From Yoonia sp. (GTDB lineage Bacteria; Pseudomonadota; Alphaproteobacteria; Rhodobacterales; Rhodobacteraceae), in NCBI GenBank assembly GCA_029250945.1, contig JAQXEG010000022.1:1-64000 (forward strand): a stretch of 64,000 nucleotides of DNA. Direction: 5' to 3'. Positions within the stretch are counted from its first letter, which is position 1. Each line of letters starts with the position of its first letter. The position numbers and the translations under genes are program-made. Below are positions 10,708-19,909 of the stretch, piece by piece. The notes under the pieces are model-generated. The model saw only the letters and a program-made list of their open reading frames with translations, searched no databases and had not been told where the DNA came from.

Positions 10708-11652
10708 TTAGGATTGAATGGCTGGGACGGCAGACGCACCGCCGTGTTTAATGGCCCAATTGGCATTGGTCTTGATCCCGCCGAGCGGGAAGAAATGCAC
10801 GTGGGAAATGTTAAAGCTGGGGTTGGCGGCCTTATGCGCAGCAAGCTGGGCCAGAACCTCGGCCGGCTCATAGGGCAGCAACAGCTTGGTCACATCCATC
10901 GCACGCTTTTGCAGCACCTTCAGCGATGGGCCAACGCCGCAAGCGATGGCGAATTTGATCAGTGTTTGCAGTTTGGCCGGACCCGCGATCCCGATATGCA
11001 CCGGAATGTCGATGCCAGCCTCTTTGATGCCATTGGCCCAGTCGATGATCGGGCCTGCCTCAAACGCGAATTGAGTGGCAAGCGCCATGTCTGCATCGGA
11101 TGTCTCAGAAAACGCCTGTTTCCAGCGCAGGGCTGCATCGACGTTGGTCATGGACCCGTCGGCGTCAATATCCTTGTTCCCCTCGGGGTGGCCCGCGACG
11201 TGCAGACGTTTAAAGCCAGCCTCGCCAAACAAACCACTTTCCAAAAGCTGCATGGAGCTATCGTAATCACCGTGCGGTGTTGCGACACCACCAGCGAGCA
11301 ACAGCGCCTGATCAACGCCAGCCTCGCCTTGGTAACGGGCGATCCAGTCGGCAAGGGTTCCCTTGTCCTTGATGATGCGCGCGGGAAAGTGTGGCATGAC
11401 AGCATAGCCTTCGCCAGCGATCCGCTTGGCTGTGGCAACCATATCCTCGATCGGGGTGCCTTCGATGTGGGCGATGTACACGCGGGTGCCAGCGGGCAGC
11501 AGGGTGCGGAAATCTTCGACCTTTTCGGCGGTACGCGGCATCACCTCGATCGAATAGTCCTGCAAGAACGCCTCGACTTGGAGGTTCACCTCAACAGGTG
11601 CGTCGTCTTTTTTCTTTGAAAAGGGGAGCAATGACATTTGCGTCGCTTTCAT
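10708..11652 (-). CDS. metF: Methylenetetrahydrofolate reductase (MetF-like)
   Basis: 314-residue FAD TIM-barrel protein of the methylenetetrahydrofolate reductase superfamily, interconverting 5,10-methylene-THF and 5-methyl-THF. Blocks seen are SIEVMPRTAEKVEDF, VYIAHIEGT, LLLAGG and IPVHIGIAGP. It is diverged from E. coli MetF and belongs to the form common in roseobacters. It sits between a PF13769-type gene and a pterin methyltransferase, all with gaps of about 12 bases, suggesting one operon. Besides methionine synthesis it could oxidise methyl groups coming from DMSP via DmdA. An alternative start is the ATG five codons downstream. Confidence 0.82.
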   Translation of the reverse strand: MKATQMSLLPFSKKKDDAPVEVNLQVEAFLQDYSIEVMPRTAEKVEDFRTLLPAGTRVYIAHIEGTPIEDMVATAKRIAGEGYAVMPHFPARIIKDKGTLADWIARYQGEAGVDQALLLAGGVATPHGDYDSSMQLLESGLFGEAGFKRLHVAGHPEGNKDIDADGSMTNVDAALRWKQAFSETSDADMALATQFAFEAGPIIDWANGIKEAGIDIPVHIGIAGPAKLQTLIKFAIACGVGPSLKVLQKRAMDVTKLLLPYEPAEVLAQLAAHKAANPSFNISHVHFFPLGGIKTNANWAIKHGGASAVPAIQS

Positions 11653-11663
11653 TGGGGGGCGGG

Positions 11664-11960
11664 TTAGGCCCAGCCGTCGTTTGCAATAAGGGTTTTGATT
11701 TTCTCAAGGTTGTATTCGGCGTCAATGCGCGCAACCTCTGCGGCGGCCACATCGGCGTCGGCCCCGTCCACGGCATAGGGCTCAGCTTTGCGGAACCCTT
11801 CCAGATAGGCATCTGATTCAGCGGCCCCTGATTTCATCGCAGCGCGGTCAATCGCCTGTTCAAAGCGTTCCGGCAACGGCAATTTCGTGCCGCGGCGGCC
11901 TTTGCCGACGATGACTTGGGCTGGCATATCGCGCCAGTAAACGATTGTGACATCTGCCAT
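11664..11960 (-). CDS. Small PF13769-type ('virulence factor' domain) protein
   Basis: 98 residues beginning MADVTIVYWRDMPAQVIVGKG, the hallmark of the family named Virulence_fact (PF13769). The start at 11960 is preferred over an upstream one because GAGGAA precedes it by 7 bases. The biochemical role of the family is not established. Its place as first gene ahead of the MetF-like and corrinoid methyltransferase genes suggests an accessory role in one-carbon or corrinoid metabolism rather than virulence. Confidence 0.8.
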   Translation of the reverse strand: MADVTIVYWRDMPAQVIVGKGRRGTKLPLPERFEQAIDRAAMKSGAAESDAYLEGFRKAEPYAVDGADADVAAAEVARIDAEYNLEKIKTLIANDGWA

Positions 11961-12178
11961 AGTGTGATTCCTCGCCCTGTTGTTGGCTATTTCTACGCCA
12001 CGAATTTCTAATCCGACGTCGGTTTTCGACATCGTGGATGCATCCAGCGACGACTAGACGCCAGCCCGAAGTTTTCATGATTATGCTGAAGACAATTCAA
12101 AATTGTCCCGACGCAATCCTTGCACGGATCACGGATGCGGCATAGCTTGGGTTTAACTTGAAAATGGAGGGCGTAAAG

Positions 12179-13291
12179 ATGACGCCCAAGCGTCCCACTG
12201 GTGCGGGCGCGTTCCCCAAAGCGGTCGAACCCCCCGCGCCGAAACAACCCGATGCCACGGGGCTATATGCCGCGCTGGATTTGGGCACAAATAGCTGTCG
12301 GATGTTGATTGCCCAACCCAAGGGCAGCCAATTCCACGTGGTCGATAGTTTTTCTAAATCTGTCCAACTGGGGCAGGGGTTGGAAAGCAGCGGTAAGCTA
12401 TCGCGCGCGGCCATGAACCGGACCGTGAACGCGATCCGCATTTGCAAACAGAAACTCGACCGTCATGGCGTCAAGAATATGCGCCTTGTCGCGACCGAGG
12501 CCTGCCGCCGTGCGCGCAATGGTCAAAACTTTGTGTCCCAAGTCCACCTTGAAACCGGCCTGACGCTGGAAATTATCCAGCCCGAGGAAGAGGCGCGGCT
12601 AGCCGTCATTTCTTGTGCGCCACTGGTTAGCACCAAGACCGATCAACTGCTTGTTGTTGATATTGGTGGCGGGTCGACCGAACTGGTGTGGATTGATCTG
12701 ACAAATGTCCCGCAACGCGAACGCCCCCGTGCGATCATGCGCCTACATGCCGGTTTCAAATCCGATCCCGGTCCATTTGCAGCCGCCAAGGTCGTGGACT
12801 GGATATCTGTGCCGCTTGGCGTTGCCACACTGCGTGACCAGTTTGAGGATGTTGAGGACGACAGCGCCCGGTTTGCCCTAATGTCGTGGTTCTTTGAGGA
12901 AAGCCTAGAGGATTTCTCACCCTACGCCGCCGCCCAAGCGCGTGATGGGTTCCAGATTGTTGGCACTAGCGGCACGGTCACAACCGTCGCGGCCAGCCAT
13001 CTTGGCCTGAAACGCTATGACCGGACCAAGGTGGACGGTTTGCGCATGTCGACCGATCAGATTGACACGGTGATCCGCAACTACCTTGCACTCGGCCCCA
13101 CGGGGCGACGCGCTGACCCGCGTATTGGCAAGGATCGGCAGGCATTAATCATGTCGGGGGCCGCGATTTTGCAGGCGCTGATGCGGCTTTGGCCCACGGA
13201 TCGGCTGTCGGTTGCGGATCGTGGCCTGCGCGAGGGGCTTCTTTATGCCCAGATGTCCGCAGACGGCGTGCTTGAAGATGCGCCGTATTAG
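12179..13291 (+). CDS. Ppx/GppA family exopolyphosphatase
   Basis: 370-residue ASKHA-fold phosphatase. The first phosphate loop is YAALDLGTNSCRMLI, the second VVDIGGGSTELVWI, and a further block is VGTSGTVTTVAA. The family degrades polyphosphate or pppGpp; which applies here is not visible. The ATG at 12179 is chosen because GGAGG lies 8 bases before it, giving a short proline-rich extension (AVEPPAPKQP) before the fold. rlmE follows after 15 bases and is likely co-transcribed. The 218-base gap before the gene, shared with the divergent PF13769-type gene, contains no other recognised feature. Confidence 0.9.
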   Translation: MTPKRPTGAGAFPKAVEPPAPKQPDATGLYAALDLGTNSCRMLIAQPKGSQFHVVDSFSKSVQLGQGLESSGKLSRAAMNRTVNAIRICKQKLDRHGVKNMRLVATEACRRARNGQNFVSQVHLETGLTLEIIQPEEEARLAVISCAPLVSTKTDQLLVVDIGGGSTELVWIDLTNVPQRERPRAIMRLHAGFKSDPGPFAAAKVVDWISVPLGVATLRDQFEDVEDDSARFALMSWFFEESLEDFSPYAAAQARDGFQIVGTSGTVTTVAASHLGLKRYDRTKVDGLRMSTDQIDTVIRNYLALGPTGRRADPRIGKDRQALIMSGAAILQALMRLWPTDRLSVADRGLREGLLYAQMSADGVLEDAPY

Positions 13292-13306
13292 GCATAGGTG
13301 ACGCCC

Positions 13307-14035
13307 ATGGCAAAGAAACCCAAAAATAATTCTGGCCGCGGCCTGCGTGATTTGACCGTTAAGGTGAAAACCGCGCGTGGTCGTAGCAATTCGTCGACGA
13401 AATGGCTGCAACGCCAGTTGAACGACCCCTATGTGACCCGCGCCAAGGCTGAAGGGATGCGGGGCCGTGCCGCCTATAAGATCATGGAGCTGGATGATAA
13501 ATTCCGGTTCCTGACGGCAGGTGCGCGTGTGGTTGACCTTGGCTGTGCGCCGGGCGGTTGGGTGCAGGTCGCCGTGCCGCGCATCAATGCGCTGGGTGAA
13601 AAGAAGGGCCGCGATGTCGGCACCATTCTGGGGGTTGACCTGCAAGAGGTGGAGCCGATCACCGGCGCCACCATGTATCAATTGGATTTCATGGCCGATG
13701 ACGCCGACAAACAGGTCATGGAATGGCTGGGTGGCGAGGCGGATGTTGTGATGTCTGACATGGCGGCGGCTAGTTGCGGACATAAACAAACCGATCACCT
13801 GCGCATTATTGCGCTGTGTGAAGCCGCAGCCTATTTCGCCTTTGACGTATTGTCCGAAGGCGGCACCTTTGTGGCTAAGGTTTTGGCGGGCGGGGCCGAG
13901 GCTGAATTGAACAAGATGCTCAAGCTGAAGTTCAAGAAGGTGGCTTATGTCAAACCACCATCGTCACGCTCTGATAGTTCCGAAAAATTCGTTGTGGCAA
14001 CAGGGTTTAAGGGCCGCATCTCAGACGAAGTGTAG
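13307..14035 (+). CDS. rlmE: 23S rRNA (uridine-2'-O-)-methyltransferase RlmE
   Basis: FtsJ/RrmJ-family enzyme that 2'-O-methylates a uridine in the A loop of 23S rRNA. It has 242 residues from the ATG at 13307, which has AGGTG 6 bases upstream. A basic N-terminus ([12 protein letters not shown]) is followed by RSRAAYKI-like [12 protein letters not shown], the SAM motif [18 protein letters not shown] and [12 protein letters not shown] (KDKE tetrad elements). It follows ppx/gppA on the same strand and overlaps the 3' end of glpR convergently by 15 bases. Confidence 0.95.
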   Translation: MAKKPKNNSGRGLRDLTVKVKTARGRSNSSTKWLQRQLNDPYVTRAKAEGMRGRAAYKIMELDDKFRFLTAGARVVDLGCAPGGWVQVAVPRINALGEKKGRDVGTILGVDLQEVEPITGATMYQLDFMADDADKQVMEWLGGEADVVMSDMAAASCGHKQTDHLRIIALCEAAAYFAFDVLSEGGTFVAKVLAGGAEAELNKMLKLKFKKVAYVKPPSSRSDSSEKFVVATGFKGRISDEV

Positions 14036-14773
14036 CGCGGTATTCCAGTCGCTGCAGGCGTTGATTAACTGCTCTGACGGGATGCCATCGGTCACGAACT
14101 CCCCAACCTCGGATACGGACCCGATCCGCACGGGCGCCTTGCGCGTAAATTTCGATTTATCCGCAACCAGAATGCTGGACCGTGCCGCATCCAGGATTTG
14201 ACGGCTGACGCGTACCTCCTCTGGGTCGAAATCCAAAAGGTCGCCGTTCAGATCAATAGCCGATGTGCCGATCACGGCAATGTCCACCTTGAACCGCTGT
14301 ATCGCGAGCGCGGCAAGATCACCCACAAGCCCACCATCTGCGCGGCGCAATGTGCCGCCAGCCACGACCACTTCGCACGACGGATTACGCGCCAGAATGT
14401 TGGCGACGTTTAGGTTGTTGGTGACCACCATCAGATTTTGATGGGACAAAAGGGCCTTTGCCACGGCTTCGGTCGTTGTACCGATATTCAGGAACAATGA
14501 CGCATTGTCAGGGATCAGCCGTGCTGCACGCGCAGCGATCCGTTGTTTTGCATCGCGCCCCAGCGCACGCCTGTCGCCATAGCCAATATTGCGCACGCCA
14601 CTGGGCAGGATTGCTCCGCCATGCACACGTTCCAGCAGCCCCGCATCACATAGCTGTCGTAAATTGCGACGGATGGTTTGTACCGCAACACCAAGCTCGT
14701 CTGAGAGGGTGGTTGCATTCACCTTGCCGCGCTGTCGAGCGATGCCCAAAATCAGATCATGCCGTCTTTGCAT
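14021..14773 (-). CDS. glpR: DeoR-family glycerol regulon repressor
   Basis: 250-residue DeoR/GlpR repressor. The N-terminal winged helix is [15 protein letters not shown]...[19 protein letters not shown]. The sensor domain contains [13 protein letters not shown] and VVTNNLNVA, the phosphosugar-binding motifs of the family. It is divergent from glpD-glpK, so glycerol 3-phosphate is the likely inducer. TGTTCG/CGAACA repeats in the shared promoter region are probable operators. It overlaps rlmE by 15 bases at the 3' ends. Confidence 0.92.
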   Translation of the reverse strand: MQRRHDLILGIARQRGKVNATTLSDELGVAVQTIRRNLRQLCDAGLLERVHGGAILPSGVRNIGYGDRRALGRDAKQRIAARAARLIPDNASLFLNIGTTTEAVAKALLSHQNLMVVTNNLNVANILARNPSCEVVVAGGTLRRADGGLVGDLAALAIQRFKVDIAVIGTSAIDLNGDLLDFDPEEVRVSRQILDAARSSILVADKSKFTRKAPVRIGSVSEVGEFVTDGIPSEQLINACSDWNTALHFV

Positions 14774-14830
14774 ATGTTCGCTTTTTCATCCTGATGATCA
14801 ATAAATGATAGCTAACACGTTCAATGTGAT

Positions 14831-14855
14831 GTTCGCAATTACTCCAACCGAACAT
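14831..14855. promoter_or_regulatory. Candidate GlpR operator
   Basis: TGTTCG (14831-14836) and CGAACA (14850-14855) form a 6-base inverted repeat between the divergent glpR and glpD. Further half sites are ATGTTCGC at the glpR start and GCGAACAT, which overlaps the glpD start codon at 14919-14926. The TGTTCG core matches known GlpR half-sites of other proteobacteria. Confidence 0.55.
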
Positions 14856-14924
14856 TACAATGGGGTTTGCTTGCGCCCCATAGCCGATGGGCTATGTGAT
14901 TTGGGCAATTAAAGGATAGCGAAC

Positions 14925-16451
14925 ATGGCCACGGACTACGACATTTTCATCATTGGCGGCGGCATCAATGGCGTCGGGATCGCGCGTGATGCGCAGGGGC
15001 GTGGCCTTCAGGTGGGGCTGGCGGAGATGTCCGATCTTGGGGCCGCGACATCCAGCGCGTCGACCAAGCTGTTCCACGGTGGCCTGCGCTATCTTGAATT
15101 CTTTGAATTCGGCTTGGTGAAAAAAGCACTGGTAGAGCGTGAGGTGCTGCTTAAGGCGATGCCGCACATCAGTTGGCCGATGCGATTTGTCCTGCCGTAT
15201 CACAAGGACATGCGGTTTGAAGGGGACACGCCCACGTCCAAATTGCTGACCCTGTTTATGCCGTGGATGAAGGGGCGCAGGCCCGCGTGGCTTATTCGTC
15301 TGGGCTTGTTTTTATATGACAACCTTGGCGGGCGGGATATTTTGCCGGGGACTAAGACATTGGATCTGACCAATGACCCGACTGGCGCACCGCTTAAGGG
15401 AAAATTCGTCCGTGCCTATGAATATTCCGACTGTTGGATTGAGGATTCCCGCCTTGTGGTGCTGAACGCCCGCGATGCGGCGGATAAGGGCGCCGACATA
15501 ATGGTTCGCACCAAGGTGACAGAGGCACGCCGTGTCGATGATCACTGGGAAATCTCCCTGAATGGCGACCGGACCGTGACGGCCAAAACCATCGTGAACG
15601 CGGGCGGCCCGTGGGTCGAGGATATTATTTGCGACAAGGTGCATGTGAACGCGACCGAGGGTGTGCGCCTTGTGCGTGGGTCCCATATCGTGACCAAGGC
15701 ATTGTTTGATCACGATAAATCTTACTTTTTCCAAGGCGAGGACGGGCGCATTATCTTTGCCATCCCGTACGAGACTGACTTTACGCTGATCGGGACGACA
15801 GACATCGAACATGATGATGTGAACATGAAACCAGTCGCGACGGACGTCGAACAGGACTACTTGATCGCGTTCATTAACCAGTATTTTGAGGCTGCGATCA
15901 GCCGAGATGAAGTGGTCTGGACGTATTCGGGCGTGCGGCCGCTCTATGATGACGGGGCGAAATCTGCGTCGGCAGCAACGCGTGATTATGTGCTGACGCT
16001 GAATGATACTGGTGCGCCGCTGCTCAATATCTTTGGTGGGAAGATCACGACCTACCGCAAGCTGGCCGAGAACGCGTTGAAAAAGCTGGGATACGATGGG
16101 AAATGGACCGCCGAGGTGCCGCTTCCGGGCGGTGACTTTGCGGTGGGTGATGTTGAAGAGCTCCAGCGCGATTTGATGGCAGCATATCCCTTTGTGACTG
16201 AACGTTGGGCGCTGCGATTGATCCGCGCTTATGGCACGAATGCGATGAAAATGCTTGGCGATGCGACTGTGCAGACGGATTTGGGCGCGGATTTCGGCGC
16301 GACCTTAACCGCGCGCGAGGTGGATTGGCTCATGGATCAGGAATTTGCCGTCACGGCAGAGGATGTTGTGTGGCGCCGGTCCAAGTTGGGTCTGCGCTTG
16401 ACCACTGACCAGATTGCCGCGATTGATAGCTATATGGGGGGCACATCATGA
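14925..16451 (+). CDS. glpD: Aerobic glycerol-3-phosphate dehydrogenase
   Basis: FAD enzyme that oxidises glycerol 3-phosphate to dihydroxyacetone phosphate and feeds electrons to quinone at the inner membrane. It has 508 residues, usual for GlpD. The N-terminal dinucleotide fold is [39 protein letters not shown], the substrate/FAD block, and NAGGPWVE follow, with a C-terminal [11 protein letters not shown] region. It overlaps glpK by ATGA. Confidence 0.97.
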   Translation: MATDYDIFIIGGGINGVGIARDAQGRGLQVGLAEMSDLGAATSSASTKLFHGGLRYLEFFEFGLVKKALVEREVLLKAMPHISWPMRFVLPYHKDMRFEGDTPTSKLLTLFMPWMKGRRPAWLIRLGLFLYDNLGGRDILPGTKTLDLTNDPTGAPLKGKFVRAYEYSDCWIEDSRLVVLNARDAADKGADIMVRTKVTEARRVDDHWEISLNGDRTVTAKTIVNAGGPWVEDIICDKVHVNATEGVRLVRGSHIVTKALFDHDKSYFFQGEDGRIIFAIPYETDFTLIGTTDIEHDDVNMKPVATDVEQDYLIAFINQYFEAAISRDEVVWTYSGVRPLYDDGAKSASAATRDYVLTLNDTGAPLLNIFGGKITTYRKLAENALKKLGYDGKWTAEVPLPGGDFAVGDVEELQRDLMAAYPFVTERWALRLIRAYGTNAMKMLGDATVQTDLGADFGATLTAREVDWLMDQEFAVTAEDVVWRRSKLGLRLTTDQIAAIDSYMGGTS

Positions 16452-17932
16452 CGTATATTCTAGCCATCGACCAAGGCACGACATCCAGCCGCGCGATCAT
16501 TTTTGACGCCGCAATGCGCGTGACCGCCACAGTACAAGAGGAGTTTACCCAGCATTTCCCCAAATCTGGCTGGGTGGAACATGACCTGTCCGACATTTGG
16601 TCGTCGACCGCATCCACCTGTCGCGGCGCAATCGAAAAGGCGGGGATCACCGTTTCTGATATCGCCGCTATAGGGATCACCAATCAACGCGAAACGACGC
16701 TTGTGTGGAACCGCGAGACGGGCCAACCCATCCACAATGCGATCGTTTGGCAGGATCGACGCACGTCTGACATGTGTGCGGCGCTGAAGGCCGAAGGGTT
16801 TGAGGCAGAAGTCACTGAGAAAACGGGGCTTTTGCTCGATCCGTATTTCTCAGGGACCAAATTGAAGTGGCTGCTGGATAATGTGGAAGGTGCGCGTGCC
16901 GACGCCAAGGCGGGCAAGTTGATGTTCGGGACCGTCGACAGTTATCTGATTTGGAAGCTGTCAGGCGGCGTGTCCCACGTCACGGATGCGACTAACGCCG
17001 CCCGTACGATGCTTTATAACATTCGCGAAGGGTGCTGGGACGCAGAGATTTGCGCCCGCTTTGACATCCCCATGGACATGCTGCCAGAGGTCCGCGATTG
17101 CGCGTCTGACTTTGGCACCACGCGGCCCGATCTATTCGGTGGGCCACTGCCGATCCTTGGCGTCGCCGGTGATCAGCAAGCCGCCACAATCGGGCAGGCG
17201 TGTTTTGCCCCCGGTATGTTGAAATCAACCTACGGCACGGGGTGTTTTGCGCTGCTGAACACAGGCGATACGCTCCTGCGGTCGCAAAGCCGTTTGTTGG
17301 GCACGATTGCCTATCAATTTGATGGCAAACCGACCTATGCGCTTGAAGGGTCAATCTTTATCGCGGGTGCCGTTGTGCAATGGCTGCGCGACGGGTTAAA
17401 AATGATCCGCGAGGCGTCAGAGACGCAGCCGCTCGCGAAACGTGCCGATCAAGGGCAGGAACTTTATATGGTGCCTGCATTTACCGGTCTGGGCGCGCCC
17501 TATTGGGACGCCGAGGCGCGCGGCGCAATCTACGGCCTGACCCGCAATTCTGGTCCCGCTGAATTCGCGCGGGCCGCATTGGAAAGCGTCGGTTTTCAGA
17601 CGCGTGATCTCCTCGAGGCGATGAAATCTGACTGGACGGGGGCCGCCGATGATGGCGTTTTGCGCGTTGATGGCGGCATGTCCGCGTCTGACTGGTCGAT
17701 GCAGTTCCTGTCCGACATCATCGGCGCACCTGTCGACCGGCCTAAGGTTCTGGAAACAACGGCGCTGGGTGCTGCGTGGCTTGCTGGGATGCGGGCCGGC
17801 GTCTATCCGGATCAAGACGGGTTTACCGCTGAGTGGGCGCTCGATTGCCGGTTTGAGCCTGCGATGGACGACGCAACCCGCGACCGCCGCTATGCCGGTT
17901 GGCAGGACGCGGTTAAGCGGACCCTGACATAG
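16448..17932 (+). CDS. glpK: Glycerol kinase
   Basis: Phosphorylates glycerol to sn-glycerol 3-phosphate, the substrate of GlpD encoded just upstream. It has 494 residues of the FGGY family. Signatures are [17 protein letters not shown] at the N-terminus, [12 protein letters not shown], and the FGGY motifs [13 protein letters not shown] and [10 protein letters not shown]. Start overlaps the glpD stop (ATGA), so the two are translationally coupled. Its 3' end overlaps the convergent sulfotransferase remnant by 20 bases. Confidence 0.98.
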   Translation: MTYILAIDQGTTSSRAIIFDAAMRVTATVQEEFTQHFPKSGWVEHDLSDIWSSTASTCRGAIEKAGITVSDIAAIGITNQRETTLVWNRETGQPIHNAIVWQDRRTSDMCAALKAEGFEAEVTEKTGLLLDPYFSGTKLKWLLDNVEGARADAKAGKLMFGTVDSYLIWKLSGGVSHVTDATNAARTMLYNIREGCWDAEICARFDIPMDMLPEVRDCASDFGTTRPDLFGGPLPILGVAGDQQAATIGQACFAPGMLKSTYGTGCFALLNTGDTLLRSQSRLLGTIAYQFDGKPTYALEGSIFIAGAVVQWLRDGLKMIREASETQPLAKRADQGQELYMVPAFTGLGAPYWDAEARGAIYGLTRNSGPAEFARAALESVGFQTRDLLEAMKSDWTGAADDGVLRVDGGMSASDWSMQFLSDIIGAPVDRPKVLETTALGAAWLAGMRAGVYPDQDGFTAEWALDCRFEPAMDDATRDRRYAGWQDAVKRTLT

Positions 17933-18518
17933 CCTCTGCGTAGGCCGCGAATTCCTCGGGCTTGGCGGCGCGCAAATGCGCCTCAACCTCTGAGTCAATA
18001 ACGGCGGGGATGGTGGGGGATACGTTGAGTTGCTTGAGGGTAGTCTCGGTCTTGAGCAGCTGTTCCAAAAACGCGATCAGCGCAGGCTGGTTTTCGTAGG
18101 CGAACAGGTGCTTCGTTTCACGCTTGCCGTGCTTGTCGAAAACATAGGCCGCTTGCGACCCCACCTTTGCAAAGGGGGTGGGGGCGTCCTCACAGTATTC
18201 CAGTACAAATTCGTTGAACTTGACCTTTCTGGTGCTGTTTTCATGACCAACAAGTGCGTGGCGGTTGCGGTAGCGATACCAGCTCGACAACCATTCTACA
18301 CGGTGACGGATGACGGCCACGGTCTCCGGCGTCTTGCCGCCAGCCTTGTCAAACATCGGCGCCAAGAATCGCCCGTAGCGGTACAGCAGGGCGTGTTTGA
18401 TCTGTGGCGGATCGCGCAGCACCATCGCAGCCTTGGGCGCCAACGCGCCCTCAATCGCTGTTGTGCCAGTCTTGGGGACCGCAAGGAAAACAAGATTTTC
18501 TGTTCAGAAAACAAGCAT
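17913..18518 (-). pseudogene. Sulfotransferase-family protein with nonsense codon near start
   Basis: The frame reads NLVFLAVPKTGTTAIEGALAP, with the PKTGTT loop that binds the 5' phosphosulfate in sulfotransferases, then VAVIRHRVEWLSSWYRYR and a helical C-terminus. In the same frame an ATG lies at 18518, but codon 5 is TGA (18504-18506), between MLVF and TENLVF. The longest open part with a start (TTG 18443) lacks the PKTGTT loop. The gene is therefore probably inactive. It is a short roseobacter-type protein whose sulfated acceptor is unknown. Confidence 0.7.
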
Positions 18519-18648
18519 TTGGAAGGATCCGCTCATGTCGATTGGACGCAATGGCAACCGATAAACACATTTTTAACCACTCTTGTCGCAAGCTGAATGC
18601 ATAAGATTTTAGTTGCAATGTTCTTCTTTTGGTCTCATTGGTTAGTGA

Positions 18649-18663
18649 GAACATATGCTGAAC
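18649..18663. promoter_or_regulatory. LexA/SOS box of recA
   Basis: GAACATATGCTGAAC is the exact reverse complement form of GTTC-N7-GTTC, the alphaproteobacterial LexA site. It is centred about 58 bases upstream of the recA start. Confidence 0.85.
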
Positions 18664-18713
18664 AAACCAGCAATTGTCGCCCCTCGCGGTGTGTGGAATA
18701 AGGACGTAGAACA

Positions 18714-19781
18714 ATGGCAATGGCAGAGCTTTTAAAAATGGTTGATAAAAAAACAGCGGACAAAGAAAAGGCGCTGGAAAGCGCACTGGCGCAGATTGAG
18801 CGTCAATTCGGTAAGGGCTCTATCATGAAGCTGGGCGGCGAAAACGCCATGGCTGATATTGAGGCGACGTCGACGGGGTCCCTGGGCCTTGATATCGCAC
18901 TTGGCATTGGCGGTTTGCCCAAAGGCCGCGTGATCGAAATTTACGGACCGGAATCATCGGGTAAAACAACCCTGACACTACACGCGATTGCGGAAGAGCA
19001 GAAAAAAGGTGGCGTTTGCGCCTTTGTTGATGCGGAACATGCGCTTGATCCGCAATACGCCAAGAAATTGGGTGTAAACCTGGATGAGTTACTGATTTCC
19101 CAGCCCGACACAGGTGAACAGGCGCTAGAGATTGTCGATACGCTGGTGCGGTCCGGTGCCGTGAGCATGGTGATCGTCGATTCTGTTGCCGCCTTGACGC
19201 CAAAGTCCGAGCTTGAAGGCGACATGGGCGACAGTTCTGTTGGCGTGCACGCACGTCTGATGTCTCAGGCGATGCGCAAGCTGACCGGGTCTATCAACCG
19301 CTCTGGCTGTATGGTGATCTTCATCAACCAAATCCGGATGAAGATCGGTGTGATGTTCGGCTCACCTGAAACCACAACAGGTGGTAACGCGCTGAAATTC
19401 TACGCCTCCGTGCGTTTGGACATCCGCCGCATTGGTGCGCTTAAGGACCGTGATGAGGTGGTCGGCAACGCCACCCGTGTCAAGGTTGTGAAAAACAAAG
19501 TGGCACCGCCGTTCAAACAGGTCGAATTCGACATCATGTATGGCGAAGGCATTTCCAAGAACGGCGAATTGCTTGATCTGGGCGTAAAGGCCGGCATCGT
19601 TGAGAAATCAGGCGCTTGGTTCAGCTACGGTGATGAACGGATCGGGCAGGGGCGTGAAAACTCCAAGACGTTCCTGAAAGAAAACCCAGCAATCGCACTG
19701 GATATCGAGGATAAAATTCGCGCTGCCCACGGTCTAGATTTCGACATGGACAAAGATGACGGGGACATGTTGGAAGATTAA
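18714..19781 (+). CDS. recA: Recombinase A
   Basis: DNA strand-exchange protein and SOS co-protease, 355 residues. Walker A is GPESSGKTT (about residues 76-84), Walker B lies in [10 protein letters not shown], loop L2 in [18 protein letters not shown], and the C-terminus is acidic ([11 protein letters not shown]). The ATG at 18714 has AAGGA 9 bases upstream. An SOS box precedes it, so DNA-damage induction is expected. The 195 bases before it contain only this promoter region and the 5' end of the sulfotransferase remnant. Confidence 0.99.
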   Translation: MAMAELLKMVDKKTADKEKALESALAQIERQFGKGSIMKLGGENAMADIEATSTGSLGLDIALGIGGLPKGRVIEIYGPESSGKTTLTLHAIAEEQKKGGVCAFVDAEHALDPQYAKKLGVNLDELLISQPDTGEQALEIVDTLVRSGAVSMVIVDSVAALTPKSELEGDMGDSSVGVHARLMSQAMRKLTGSINRSGCMVIFINQIRMKIGVMFGSPETTTGGNALKFYASVRLDIRRIGALKDRDEVVGNATRVKVVKNKVAPPFKQVEFDIMYGEGISKNGELLDLGVKAGIVEKSGAWFSYGDERIGQGRENSKTFLKENPAIALDIEDKIRAAHGLDFDMDKDDGDMLED

Positions 19782-19801
19782 CTCAACCCGCATCTGTTGA
19801 T

Positions 19802-19834
19802 AGGGCGTCCGGCATCTGTCGCGGCGCCCTTTTT
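19802..19834 (+). terminator. recA terminator
   Basis: AGGGCG...CGCCCT stem with an internal CCG/CGG extension, followed by five T, begins 21 bases after the recA stop. Confidence 0.75.
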
Positions 19835-19909
19835 CATGGGGCGATGTGGACACTGGGGGACGGCAGGGTTATTTCTGATCCAACTGTTTTTTGAACCCGA
19901 AAGCCCGCC

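Noticed and set aside
10126-11619. 497-codon plus-strand open frame antisense to the methyltransferase and MetF-like genes
   Set aside because: It is a shadow of two genes with strong family motifs on the minus strand; its translation has no recognisable domain.
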